Shown: piece by piece, positions 25,394 through 36,181 of the stretch
How positions within the stretch are numbered: position 1 is the stretch's first letter
Layout of the letters: each line of letters begins with the position of its first letter
Source of the DNA: Tethya wilhelma
Taxonomy: Eukaryota > Porifera > Demospongiae > Tethyida > Tethyidae
Assembly: GCA_964030475.1 (NCBI GenBank)
Contig: CAXIPT010000001.1
Coordinates: 18,288,789-18,352,788, forward strand
Direction of reading: 5' to 3'
Length of the DNA: 64,000 nt
Made by a program: the position numbers and the translations under genes
The notes under the pieces: generated by a model
Database searches by the model: none
Told to the model about the DNA's origin: nothing
Seen by the model: only the letters and a program-made list of their open reading frames with translations

Positions 25394-27524
25394 ATGGAGA
25401 TGACTGCGTTGAGAATTGCCAAGAAAGAGCTGCGCCAGCGACTGAGGCAGGCCATGGTTGCCATGACGGACGCACAGAGGAAAGAACAATCGGAGAAACT
25501 GGTTAAAAAGGTGAAGTTTTATCTCACAACACTCTATATTTACATAGGATCCAAAACTGCACACCATTCCTTTGTAGTTTTTAGCTTGTGAAGAATATTT
25601 ATTAAGCAAAAGGATCTCTGTGTACCTGAGCATGCCCAATGAGGTGCAAACCGAGCCCATTCTCCAAGTATGTAAGTCTGACTTGGGCTACTATCACATA
25701 CAGTAGTGGCAGTGCTAATATTTTGATTGGTTGGTTGTTAGGACATATTCGGCAGTGGTCGTCTGTGTTTCATCCCTCACTACGAGAGCAGCTCCATGAA
25801 TATGGACATGGTGAGGGTCCACTCAATGGAGGAGATCAAGGCACTGCCAAAGACCAAGTGGAACATCCAACAGCCTCCTGGTGAGTGAGCACACAGCAAC
25901 ACAACTGGCTACCCATGGCAGGTCTATCTTAAGAGACACTTATTTATTGTTGTTTTGTTTGTTTGTTTGTTTGTTTTGTCACTGGAATTTTGGTCCTGAA
26001 AATTTCGGTCCCCCAGACCAAAATTTTCAATGAATCATCTGAAATTTTTGGTCCGGGCCCATTTTTTTCAGAATCCTGTCCTGAAAATTTTGATCCCCCT
26101 CTGAAAATTTTGGTCCTAGGTGTGCGCTACCCTGGACCATAATTTTCAGGCAACCAATTAAAAGTTTTGGTCCGAGGAAGGTCAGTCTGGTCTCTCAATG
26201 GGGGTGGAGGAAGAAATTAATCAACAAGCAAAATCCAAACATATTTCACGAATACATGCAAAGAGAAAAGGTAAGACCCAGGAGATGCAGATTTAAAGAA
26301 GATTAGTCATCATCAAAATGGCGGCTCCAGCGGAAGAACGATCAATTGTAGCTATTTTCTATTCTTTTTGCAATATCAACCATCGATCTGACTGCATGGA
26401 CTTAGTACAATTTATTTGTATCATGCAGAACTGTACATAGCTTATTGTTGTTTGTTTTATGACTGATTTTGATATGCTATTGATGGTTGATTTGGTGAGG
26501 GCGAAAAGTTGATGTTACATGTAGAAAGAATTGAACTTGTGGAAAGTTGTATTGCACTAGCACTGGGCCCGGGGTAGCTAGGGGTTCGGATCATGTGGCC
26601 AGGAGTTCAGATTCTCGTCCGTGCGCTGCGGCACCAGGAACAGGACCTGTGAAGGTTCATGGAACTCCAACAGAGTTTGTAGAGACTACTCTTACATTTA
26701 CCTAGACCTGTTCTACCCAGAAGCATCTTATAACAGAGTCTACAAAGCAGCCTGTGACTAGTGAGAACTTCTTTCTTACTCGGACCAAAATTTTCAGGGT
26801 AGGGCCAAAGTTTTCAATGATTCACGAAAATTATGGCCCGGGCGGACCAGAATTTTCGCCGGACCAAAATTTCCGTGACAGTTTGTTTGTTTGTTTTGTT
26901 TATCAGTTGATGAAGAGAGAGAGGTGGCATTGGCTAGTGGTGGTCTTGATCTCATTGTCTTCCCAGGTGTTGGCTTTACCAAGGTACATGGCATGGAGTG
27001 ACGTGATGTTGGTTGATGGGATGTATACAATTTATCACTTCACATGTTCTAACCTGCAGGAGGGGCACAGGATTGGCTGGGGAATGGTGAGAGAAACATA
27101 ACACTCATAGTAGCTGTTGTTTCTTGTAAACAGTACTTATATCATTTCATATGTAACATGTGTGCATTGCTGACTTGATTTCTATACGTCTTGCATTACA
27201 CTGCATCACTCAATGTGAAGTTGTATTACACAGTGTAACACAAGACGCTCACTGTGAATCAGGCCTCTGATGTAAGAATCCTTTCATCTTTTGCCCTGCA
27301 GGGATTTTACGATCGTTATTATGCCAAGTGTCGTCAAGCGGGCTTCAAGCCCAAGACTGTAGGTATGTTGGTTGATGGAGTGTGAGTGTAAGATAAGGAG
27401 TGAGTGATGACCTAGTGCCCTTCCCTCTTCCCCAGCCCTGGCCTACTCTGCCATGAGGTGTGACCAGATGCCCATGAGTGAGGAGGACACAACGGTGGAC
27501 AGAGTTATATTTCCTGATGACTAA
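25394..27524 (+). CDS. MTHFS: 5-formyltetrahydrofolate cyclo-ligase
   Basis: Seven exons join in phase: 25394-25510, 25578-25667, 25742-25880, 26907-26983, 27060-27086, 27302-27362 and 27436-27524, giving 199 residues, the usual family length. Motifs are KRISVYLSMPNEVQTEPIL (substrate-binding strand), FIPHYESSSMNMDMVR, LPKTKWNIQQP, GGLDLIVFPGVGF and GFYDRYY. The enzyme converts 5-formyl-THF to 5,10-methenyl-THF with ATP in the cytosol. I chose the ATG at 25394 because only a GTG lies further upstream in frame. One exon is only nine codons. The family loop usually reading GRGKGYYD is GWGMGFYD here, so the basic residue is replaced. Intron 3 contains a 904-base inverted-repeat element. Confidence 0.92.
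25977..26880. mobile_element. Non-autonomous inverted-repeat element in MTHFS intron 3
   Basis: The left end starts TGTCACTGGAATTTTGGTCC. The reverse complement of the right end starts TGTCACGGAAATTTTGGTCC. Similarity continues inward for roughly 90-100 bases (the GGTCCG and AATTTT words recur, and both arms contain GAATCAT). The unique centre of about 700 bases has no long open frame. Both flanks are GTTTGTTTGTTTG, either a target duplication or insertion into a simple repeat. The form suggests a non-autonomous DNA transposon with long terminal inverted repeats. Confidence 0.7.
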
Positions 27525-29061
27525 CTAACTATAGTGTGGTGATATTGAAATTACAGATTATGAATGTGCCAATTGTGAAATCTGTCTCATGGAGGGGACG
27601 AATTCATAACCCCTGGTTTGGTGGTAATTGGGGCGAGCCCCAGATAGCGACTGTCTGTCAGTATCGCGATATCGTTGGGTCTTGTGTGCCCACGTCACGT
27701 AAGTTAATTCTAGCTAACATAATTATCGACCCGTACCATGTACCATGCCTTACTACCATTACTAACGCATGCGCATAAGTTTATAGAGACTGTGTGCATG
27801 TGTTTTCAAGTCGATATAAACAAGACAGGAAAATGTGATAAATTTGCTGTTACACTTTTACAGCTTCTTATGATTACAGATCTAGATGGGGAGGTCCAGG
27901 CCTCAATGGAATATAAATTATGTCTAAAACCAATCAATCATAACAACTTTAATTGCAATTGAGTAATTTTTAATTATTTAATTTTATAATAACATTAGAG
28001 TAAAATACAGTTCCTCCTCAACTATAGCAAAAATACCATAACATAATTACCAAATAATCTCTTCCATGTATTATAATAATTATATAAATTACAGCAATAA
28101 TTAATACATTATTGATAATTATAATACAATAACCGAAAAATAAATTCCAGGAAATCATATATAATGCTATAGCCACTGAAGTGGCTTATTTATATAGCTG
28201 CAATGTTCCAAAAGACTTGTGGGTTTTGGGAAGTGGTTGCTTTGTAATTCTGACCCGCAATGGTATGTTACGTGCCCTCACAATATGAGGCGGCGGGTTC
28301 TAGTTCTAGCTCTGCGCGGCGGGCCCAGCGGCTGCATGCTCTGGCTTTATACAAGTCTACTAGTCTCGTCCCCAGACCCCGCCCCTTCTCCATGATATGA
28401 CTGTATAGTTCCGCCACGTAATTACCGAGCATGCGCAGAAGGACTTAATGACTCTAAGTGTTAGGGCCCAGCATAAATATTATGCTCCAACTTTTTGTCA
28501 TTATGCATATGCTATGCTCCAGTGCTCACAAAAACATTGATGCTCACTATATCTCATTTTTCCCTGGATCCCGGGTGCAACTATTTGTAGTTCAGAATCC
28601 AATCTAGAGCAATAATTATTGTTAATTTTAAAAATTAACTATATTACAGTCTGTTCCACTTTCTCTAGACCATATGCAGCAGGAAGACCTACAACTATAT
28701 AATTATACAGCAAGTTGTCTTTACACGGACCTGGTCACCTTTGCATGCACAGAGGTCATGGCCATAATACATGTAGTAGCAAGACTATTCTTGCATCAAT
28801 GCAGCATTCTGCTAGCATTATATGCTCAGTGCTGGAAAGTATCTATATATGCTCAAAATTATGGAAATGCTGAGGCCTACAGTGAGTGTTCCAGCTGGCA
28901 ATTGTATTACATTCAGCCATTCTGCGATTAAATTTAATTGTTCATAATTAATACAAAATAATAATTAAATGAACACCATAATTATTTCAATGGAATTATT
29001 CAATAATCATGCCGGTAATTGTTAGTGCTTCAAGAAGCAAGTGCAAAATATTATGTGTACA

Positions 29062-29105
<44 letters not shown>

Positions 29106-29187
29106 CAGCCATATTAGTAAAAAAAACATTCACAGTTGTTATAGTAACACACACACAAATTATAAAGAACATAAATCATTTCAGCCT
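27525..29187. other. AT-rich convergent intergenic region
   Basis: 1.66 kb between the 3' ends of MTHFS and the LRRK1-like gene. It is AT-rich with many AATAATTAT words, a GC-rich patch near 28290-28400, and a CA repeat at 29062-29100. Open frames are short and without recognisable similarity. I see no gene. Confidence 0.5.
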
Positions 29188-32100
29188 TCAGTTTGTGTCC
29201 AAGACAGAGGCGTACCTGCTGTTCCTCCTGGCAACCACCCTAAACTCATCCGCTGATAGAGCGTGCCACGACATGATGACTCCATTCTTCTGTGTGGTGG
29301 GGGTTGCCAGTGACGACACCTCCCCAAACCCCCCGCTGAGGACCACGGGGCTCTCCTGCTGCGACGAGGACACCTCCCCCGAGGGAACTAGGAGGAGACA
29401 CTTGGTGGCAGACCTGTGGGCCTGGAAGTAGGTGATAACGGAGGGTTTCTCTGCTGTGGTGAGGACCACGATGACCCCGCAGGTGAGGCCCAACCAGAGG
29501 GTGTCACGGACACACTCCAGAGAGACAAGACGAAGGTAGGTGGGTTCATAGTTCAGTTCACAACAGATCCATTTCAGATCCTCTGAGAGATCAGTGGTTT
29601 GTTTCTTCTTTCCTGTGTGCACGTCCCAGGAGGTGAGAGTCTGGCTGCTTCGGACCAGACTCCACATGGTGTAGCTGTCCTTGGCAAGGACAAGGGAGTA
29701 GACCTGGTCGTTGGGCTCACACGCCTCCCACCTGTTCTCAATTGTGACTTCATCGTCTTCAGCATCCAGAATGACCAGTTCATTGCCACAACTCAGCCAG
29801 ATGATGTCACCAACAGTCTTCATGACAAGGATGGGCTTGTCTCCTATCTCGATGTCGATGGACTTGGGTTCCTTCTGCACCTTCTGCAGCTGTAGTTTGG
29901 AGTAGCACTTGAGGTGTCCGTTGGCCTGACCGACAAAGACATAGCTGTCATTGTTAGCAACAACTGTGACTGAATCGTCCACTCGGAGGCGATCGGTGAA
30001 CCGGAATGTGGTGGTATCGTAGGCGTGGACACAGGCCTCTGTCATCCCAATCCAGACCTTGTTGTCGACCGTGTAGAGAGCAGAGGCCCTCTCCTTGAAC
30101 TCCAGTGTCCCTTGGACAGAGAGGTTGTCAGCGTTCAAGATAAACACCTGTGTCCCCTCACTGACATCTCCATCCGCCCCGAAGGGATTGATCTTGCTGT
30201 ACTCCCCGTAGACCCAGATCTGTCTCACAGAGGGGACGAAGCAGCAGTTCCTCACAGAGACACAATCCCTCAGCAGCTGGGTGGACAAGTGACACTGGAA
30301 GGCCGGCTGAGCCAGCCTCTTGGTCAAGAGTGAGGCGGACAGTCGTTGGGTCAAGTCCTCTTGCCAGCAGTCCTCCATGAGCTTCACGAGGGTGTTGTAA
30401 CCGGTAGTAACCACCCCAGAGAGCTTGGGACGACGTGACACGGTTGAGCTCATCCCAGAGAATGGCTGCCATCTTGTCACCAGCTCGTAGAGGAGGATGC
30501 CAAAGGAGTAAATGTCCACCTTCTCAGAGTACTCCTCTCGGAAGGAGTAGCGCAGCATCTCCGGAGCAGGGTAGGAGGCGAAGGAGGTGCGACCCAGGAG
30601 GCCACTGGGAGAGAGAAACTCAGCTCTTTCAAAGTTAGCTAGCTTGATGCTAACCTCATCATGGAAGTCCAGAGACCACACCAAGATGGAGCTGGCCTTG
30701 AGGGTGCGGTAGACAATATCCTGACTGTGGAGGTACTCCAGTGCCGATGCCACTTGGGTGCAGATGTGGAACCTCACAGATCGGCTGATCTTCTGCTCTG
30801 TGTCGTTGAGCTTCTGGTAGAGATTTCCCAGAGGAGCTTTCTCCAGTAGAACACAAGGCGGCTGAAGACAGAAGCCAAATGTCTTCACAATGTTGGGATG
30901 GTCCAGGGAAGAGAGCATCTCGATCTCCTGGCGGATACAAGAGAGAGGAAAGGTGATGGACTTGCCGTCAATCTGCTGGTACACCTTCACAGCCACTTCG
31001 TGGTTCTTGAAGGTTCCCTGATGGAGGTAGGTGGTGCGCCCTCGGTGGAGAGGCTTGGCCTCGTTGTACTCAAAAGAGGATGAGAAGAGGTGGAGGTGAG
31101 AGGGGAAGTCCACCATGAGGTAATCAGGAATGAGGTCGTGCAACGGGACGCTCTGGGGGTGGTTGCGGCAGTTGTGTTCACCTTTGACCTGACAGCCATG
31201 GACGCAGGCCTCCACGATGAAGGTGGTGGGGTTCTTCTCGTGGGAGTCAAGGCAACGGGGGCAGATGGCCATCTGGGTCAGCTCGTGTCTTGGCTGGTCT
31301 AGATGGGCAGACAGTACTTCGGGGTAGCGCTCGTCCAGCAGCCTCTGGATGACCCGACAGAGCCTAGCCATGACGATGCGGCCAGTGTTGTCCTTCGTGG
31401 AGCACACCTCAATTCCCTTCTCGTCCACAGAGGATATCTCGGAGTGGGCGGGGTAGATGGAGAACTGTACCCCTCGACGATTGAAGATCATGCCACTGTC
31501 CCAGATGTAGATTCCCTTCTCCAGGCACACAGGTTCTGTGAGGGTCCCACGTCTGGCGAGGTCCCCCCTCTTCCTCGGGGGGAGACTCACGTTCCTCTGG
31601 AAACGGGGTCTAATTGTCTGCTCCGGGAGAGAGGAGTGGCGACCAGAGTCGGTAGTTTCAGGTGAAAGTTTCTGACGTTTTTCAACCTTTGGCGAGTGCC
31701 TGAGAGTGGCCACTGGTTCAGAGTTGGTCTGGACAGGCAACTGCTGCAGTTCAGTCTCAGTGCGGGCCTTCTGTGAGGCGGGGGTGATGCGAAGTTCGGT
31801 TCCAGAGTCCAATTTGAATCCTCCTCCATTCTTCTGTTCAAGTTCTTTGTGTCCGTTTGAGCTGCTCTGGTCTGAGTCATCATCATCATCATGCAGCTGG
31901 CACTCCTCGTCATCGTGAAGGGTGTCTATGGGACATTGGTCGTCTGGGAACACTATCAGACAGACGTCATCTTGGTGAGCTTTAATTGGAAAGCGAGTCT
32001 TTGTAATGGTTATATTGGTGTCAGGGACTGACTTGTCACTGACTTCCAAGGATTTGTCTGAAGAGGGAGATGAACCTTTCTCAAATGACTCTTCGATCAC

Positions 32101-35100
32101 CTGACTTTTCCTCACCAGAAGTTGAGCATAACTTTGATCCATGTCTTTATCTTTGACTGGCGACTGATTACTTCCATCCTCAGTGTCTTCTAGTGCCTCA
32201 GTGGCTTGAGAGTCACCAGTGCCTACAGGCAGAGTGGCTGCTTTCTTCTCATCTCCATTTTTGGTCTTTTTTTCTGACGCTCTCTTGAGTGTTGGGGACT
32301 CTGCCAGGTTGGGGTCGCTATGGAAACGCTCCAAGTTAGTCTTCCTCTTGTTAGGAAGGAGGCCATGTTCATCTGTCTCATCATCGGTGCCCTCCTCCTT
32401 CACCTTCACGGGCTCACTCTGGGGAAGATGGCTCAAACTTCCCTTGCTCCTCACGCGACTCATGTTCACGATTCTCGGCACGTTGGACACGACACGACAA
32501 ACGAGTCTGTTCCACAGGTCGCTAGGGATACCACGGACCTTGGGGGCAAACTGTCTGCGGAGGTTCCCACAGAGGAGGTCGCTGGAGGGAGGGTTGCAGT
32601 GGGGAAGGAGACAAGTGACCAGGAACTGGTTTGAGGAGACAGGCAGGATCATGGCGAACCTCACCATCAGTCTAATGAGAGCATCAGAGACCTCCTTGCT
32701 CCAGCTGGTATTAATCAGAGAGGTGAGCTCTCCCTGAGAGAGAATGACCCTCAGGGAGTACTGGACAACGTGCTTCAAGATGCGCAGGAAGGTGTTGTAC
32801 AGCCAGACAGGGAGGATAAAGTAGAACTGGTCAAGACGGTCGTTGGGGTCTTCAAAATGAAGAAGATAACCTGTCTCTTGAAGGAACTCCACCATGACAG
32901 GCAGCTCCATCTTGTCCGGGGAGTCAGAGGTCAGTGTCTTATCAAACAAGGCCCATATTTTGCTCTCCGTCAATACCCCGGCCGCCCCTTTCACGTGTTC
33001 CTGTTTGGCCCTCTTCTCCAACGCCGGGATGAGGGAGAAGTAGTTCTCTGGGATGAGACGTGATATGTACTGATGTCCGTTGATGGTCATACAGGAGGCC
33101 ACGTCATAGAGCCGCTGCTTGATGTCCGTCTGTCCTTCCTTCAGGTTGGGGTTGGCGACCACCATCATCAGTCCGTGGTAGATGAGGCTCTTGTAGCAGT
33201 GCTTGTTGAAGAAGACGTTCAACCTTCGAGCCAGACTCTCGGAGTTGGCGTCTGCCCAGGCCTCGTAGGTCTCAGGGAGGATTGTGATAACAAGGACGTT
33301 GGCCTTGGGGACGTGACGGACAATGAGGTCAACGTAGATCTTTATCTGCTCCCTCATGTCGGCCGTCTTGATGAGGTCCCAGACGATGACGTAGAGAGCA
33401 CTGTTGGTGAAGAAACAAGGATAGATTGACCGACATTCGTAGGAGCTACCGATGAGCCACGTGTTGAAGTGGAGCTTGGGAGAGACAAACAGCTTCCGGG
33501 TGAAGATGGGCTTGTAGGACCACTGAAAGGTGTCGATGTCAGGCATCTGGGTGGGGATGTTACTGGAGGCGTGAGGCTTTAATCTCGACAGCATCACATT
33601 CTTGACCGTGTCCGAGTGACAGAGGAGCATCAATTTGACATAGTTGCACGGCTTATTGGAGCGAGCGTGGGCTCTGAATATCCCCTTGATCCCTCCCCGA
33701 AGGATGCCTCCCCCGCCTGGCAGATTACTGACATTGACGTTGCTGACGTTGAGGTTGACGAGATGATCCAAGTTCTCCATCTCCTTAGGGAATGATGTAA
33801 TGGGCATGTGACTCAGATCAAGAGAGGTCAAAGTTCGAATTCGACAAATGCACTTTGGAATGGAGTTGAACTGGTTTTTGCTCAAGTTGAGGATCTCAAT
33901 TGACGAGTGTTGGATCCCAGCAGGCAAGGTGGTGAGGTTGTTCTCTGAGAGATCGAGAGAGAGGAGCGTTGGGGTCCAGTTGGACGTCTCACGGATCTCC
34001 TTCAGCCGATTGTGACTCAGGCTCAGGTACTCGAGGTTTGGTAGAGCAAACAGCCCAATGGGGACAATCTCCAGGAGGTTTTGGGAGAGATCCAGCCGGC
34101 GGATTTGAACAGCATTGCAGATATCATCGGGGAGGGAGTGAAGATGATTGTTGACCAGCTTGAGGGTGACGACCCATGGCGCGATGGAGTACATCCATGA
34201 GGAGTGAAGGATGGTCAACTTGAGCTTGCTCCAGTCCACCTGCTTCCGACGCATGTCCAGATCTGTGCGAAGTAGCAGCTCCCTCGTGGCCTCGTAGTTA
34301 TCGACCATGATCGACACAGCAATGGGGAAACTCATCTTGATCTGTCCTTGTGAGAGGATGCGGTGGACCTTGGGGATGTACCACGGCACGTTGCCCGTGT
34401 GGGGGGGCTCTGAGAGGAGGGAGCGGATGGCGTCCGTCGAACCAGAGATGATGGACTTGCAGAGGAGCAGCATGGCGATGGACCTGATCTGCTCCAGCTG
34501 GATGGCGAGGTAGAGGGGGCAGTCGAGGCGCCTTGCCCCAGCAACCACCAGGGAGGGGATGCAATCATCGTGGCCATTCTTGATGGCAACAAGCAACGCC
34601 TCCTCCAAGATGTGGATGTCTGGTTTAGGGGACTGTTTGAGTCTTTTCTCCAACTGCTGGAGGCTTCCCTTGGAAGAGAGGAGAACAATTTCTGGAATGG
34701 GAAATTGAAAATTGAGTTAATGTGTATCTGTAGAGCAAGCCTCACCTACATGCATAAATTGTGCCAGCCTACCTTTGCTACGCAAGAGTCTGAGGACAGC
34801 CTCCCTCTTCTTTCCACGCACCTCAGCTCTGTTCAGAGCATCGTGTCCAATGTCATCTTTGACAGTGATATCAGCTCCATTCTCCAGCAGGGCTACCACG
34901 CAGTCCACATTGCACTTGGAGACCGCCAAATGAAGGGGGGTTACTCCTCCCTTTGCCTTCGTGTCTGGAGATACGCCATAGAGGAGAAGCTTCTGCACCA
35001 CATCGGGCTGGTCGGCCTCGACGGCTTCATGCAACAAGGTCTGGCCACGCAGGTTTTTTATCTCGAAATACTTGAGAATGCTCCTGTGACAGCGGAGCTG

Positions 35101-35205
35101 GTAGGTGAGCGCCTCGAGATATCCTTCTCGACAGAAGCGGAGCAGCTCGGCAAACAGAGCTCTGTCAATTGCTGGATCTTCTGCGGCAGGAACATGAGCA
35201 GCCAT
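29188..35205 (-). CDS. LRRK1-like ROCO protein with degenerate GTPase and kinase
   Basis: Two exons, 34773-35205 and 29188-34691, encode 1978 residues, close to vertebrate LRRK1 length. The order is ankyrin repeats (about 50-140), leucine-rich repeats (about 315-470), Roc (about 490-700), COR, kinase-like (about 1350-1620) and a C-terminal WD40-like propeller. A Ser/acidic insertion of about 330 residues splits the COR region. The Roc P-loop position reads LLCHSDTVKN instead of GxxxxGK(S/T). The WDxAGQ switch reads WLIGSS, and the THxD base motif is absent. In the kinase, VAVKVY keeps the ATP lysine (residue about 1380). HRD has become YRT (catalytic Asp lost, about 1474), DFG has become NFE (about 1497), and the glycine loop is HRGRTTYLHQG. 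APE is kept. The frame is long, intact and domain-complete, so this looks like a maintained pseudoenzyme scaffold, not a pseudogene. It is head-to-head with hnRNP L. Confidence 0.88.
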
Positions 35206-35353
35206 CTTGAGCTAGCTACTTCTTCATGACATGTAAATTTGATCCACACAGGCTCTGCTGACCTTCCCCTTTTGCAGTAAATTACGTAAGTTCACTGCGC
35301 ACGTGACTCGTTCAATAAAATCTGAGAGATTACGGATTATTGGATACTCAGTG
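35206..35353. promoter_or_regulatory. Bidirectional promoter, LRRK1-like / HNRNPL
   Basis: 148 bases separate the two divergent start codons. A CGCACGTGAC E-box (CACGTG at about 35299) sits in the middle. No TATA box is clear. Confidence 0.55.
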
Positions 35354-36093
35354 ATGGCAGAGAAGCACATGTTGGAAAGTGCAGAAGTGAATATTGAAGG
35401 TTTGACGAGTGAAGCGAAGAGAGCCAAACTGGAGGACAAGCAAGTAGCCACTATTCCACAACCACAGATCAAGGTAGCTGCGTCTTTTGTACCATTTCTT
35501 TACCGTGTGTGCAAAATCCCGCCTTTTATGGGCGTTAATTAGAATCTTTGTCTCCATGTGGTGTGCAGAGTGGTGACCCCCATAATACTGCTCCCTCTCG
35601 TGTCATCCATGCCAGAGCAGTGCCTGATGGATGCACTCACCAGCAAATGGTGGCTGCACTGCAGAAGTTTGGGAAAATATCGTAAGTTTTTGGTTTGTTT
35701 CTTCGACTTTGAACACGTGTGTGTGCTTTATTTGAAAGAGAAACTGCAATTAATAATAATATAAGATGAAGCTATGTTCTATTAGCTTTAAATGGTGCTT
35801 GAAATATTAAAATAAGAGTCAAGTTATAGTGAAAAAATGAAAGTTCAAGTGAACCCAATAGACTTGACATTGTTCACAGTCTTATCAAAAACAGTGTAGT
35901 GCAGGAGATTGTTATCAGTGAAACCAGAGAGACCTTGGTGAAACTATGTCAGTAAAAGTTTTGCAGTGTTAACACCTATTGTTTGATCATAGAAGTTTTG
36001 AGTGCTAATATCTGTATCTAATGGATGACTAACTAAAATAGCATTATGCAGAAATTTATTAGCAATGCATGTCTGTAAGGTAGAGTATGTACC

Positions 36094-36181
<88 letters not shown>

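Noticed and set aside
29599..34564. Many plus-strand open frames opposite the LRRK1-like exon
   Set aside because: They are antisense shadows of a long coding exon, with unnatural composition and no domain similarity.
29188..34653. LRRK1-like gene as a plain pseudogene
   Set aside because: The 5.5 kb exon has no stops or frameshifts, all structural domains are present and splicing is intact, so loss is confined to catalytic motifs.
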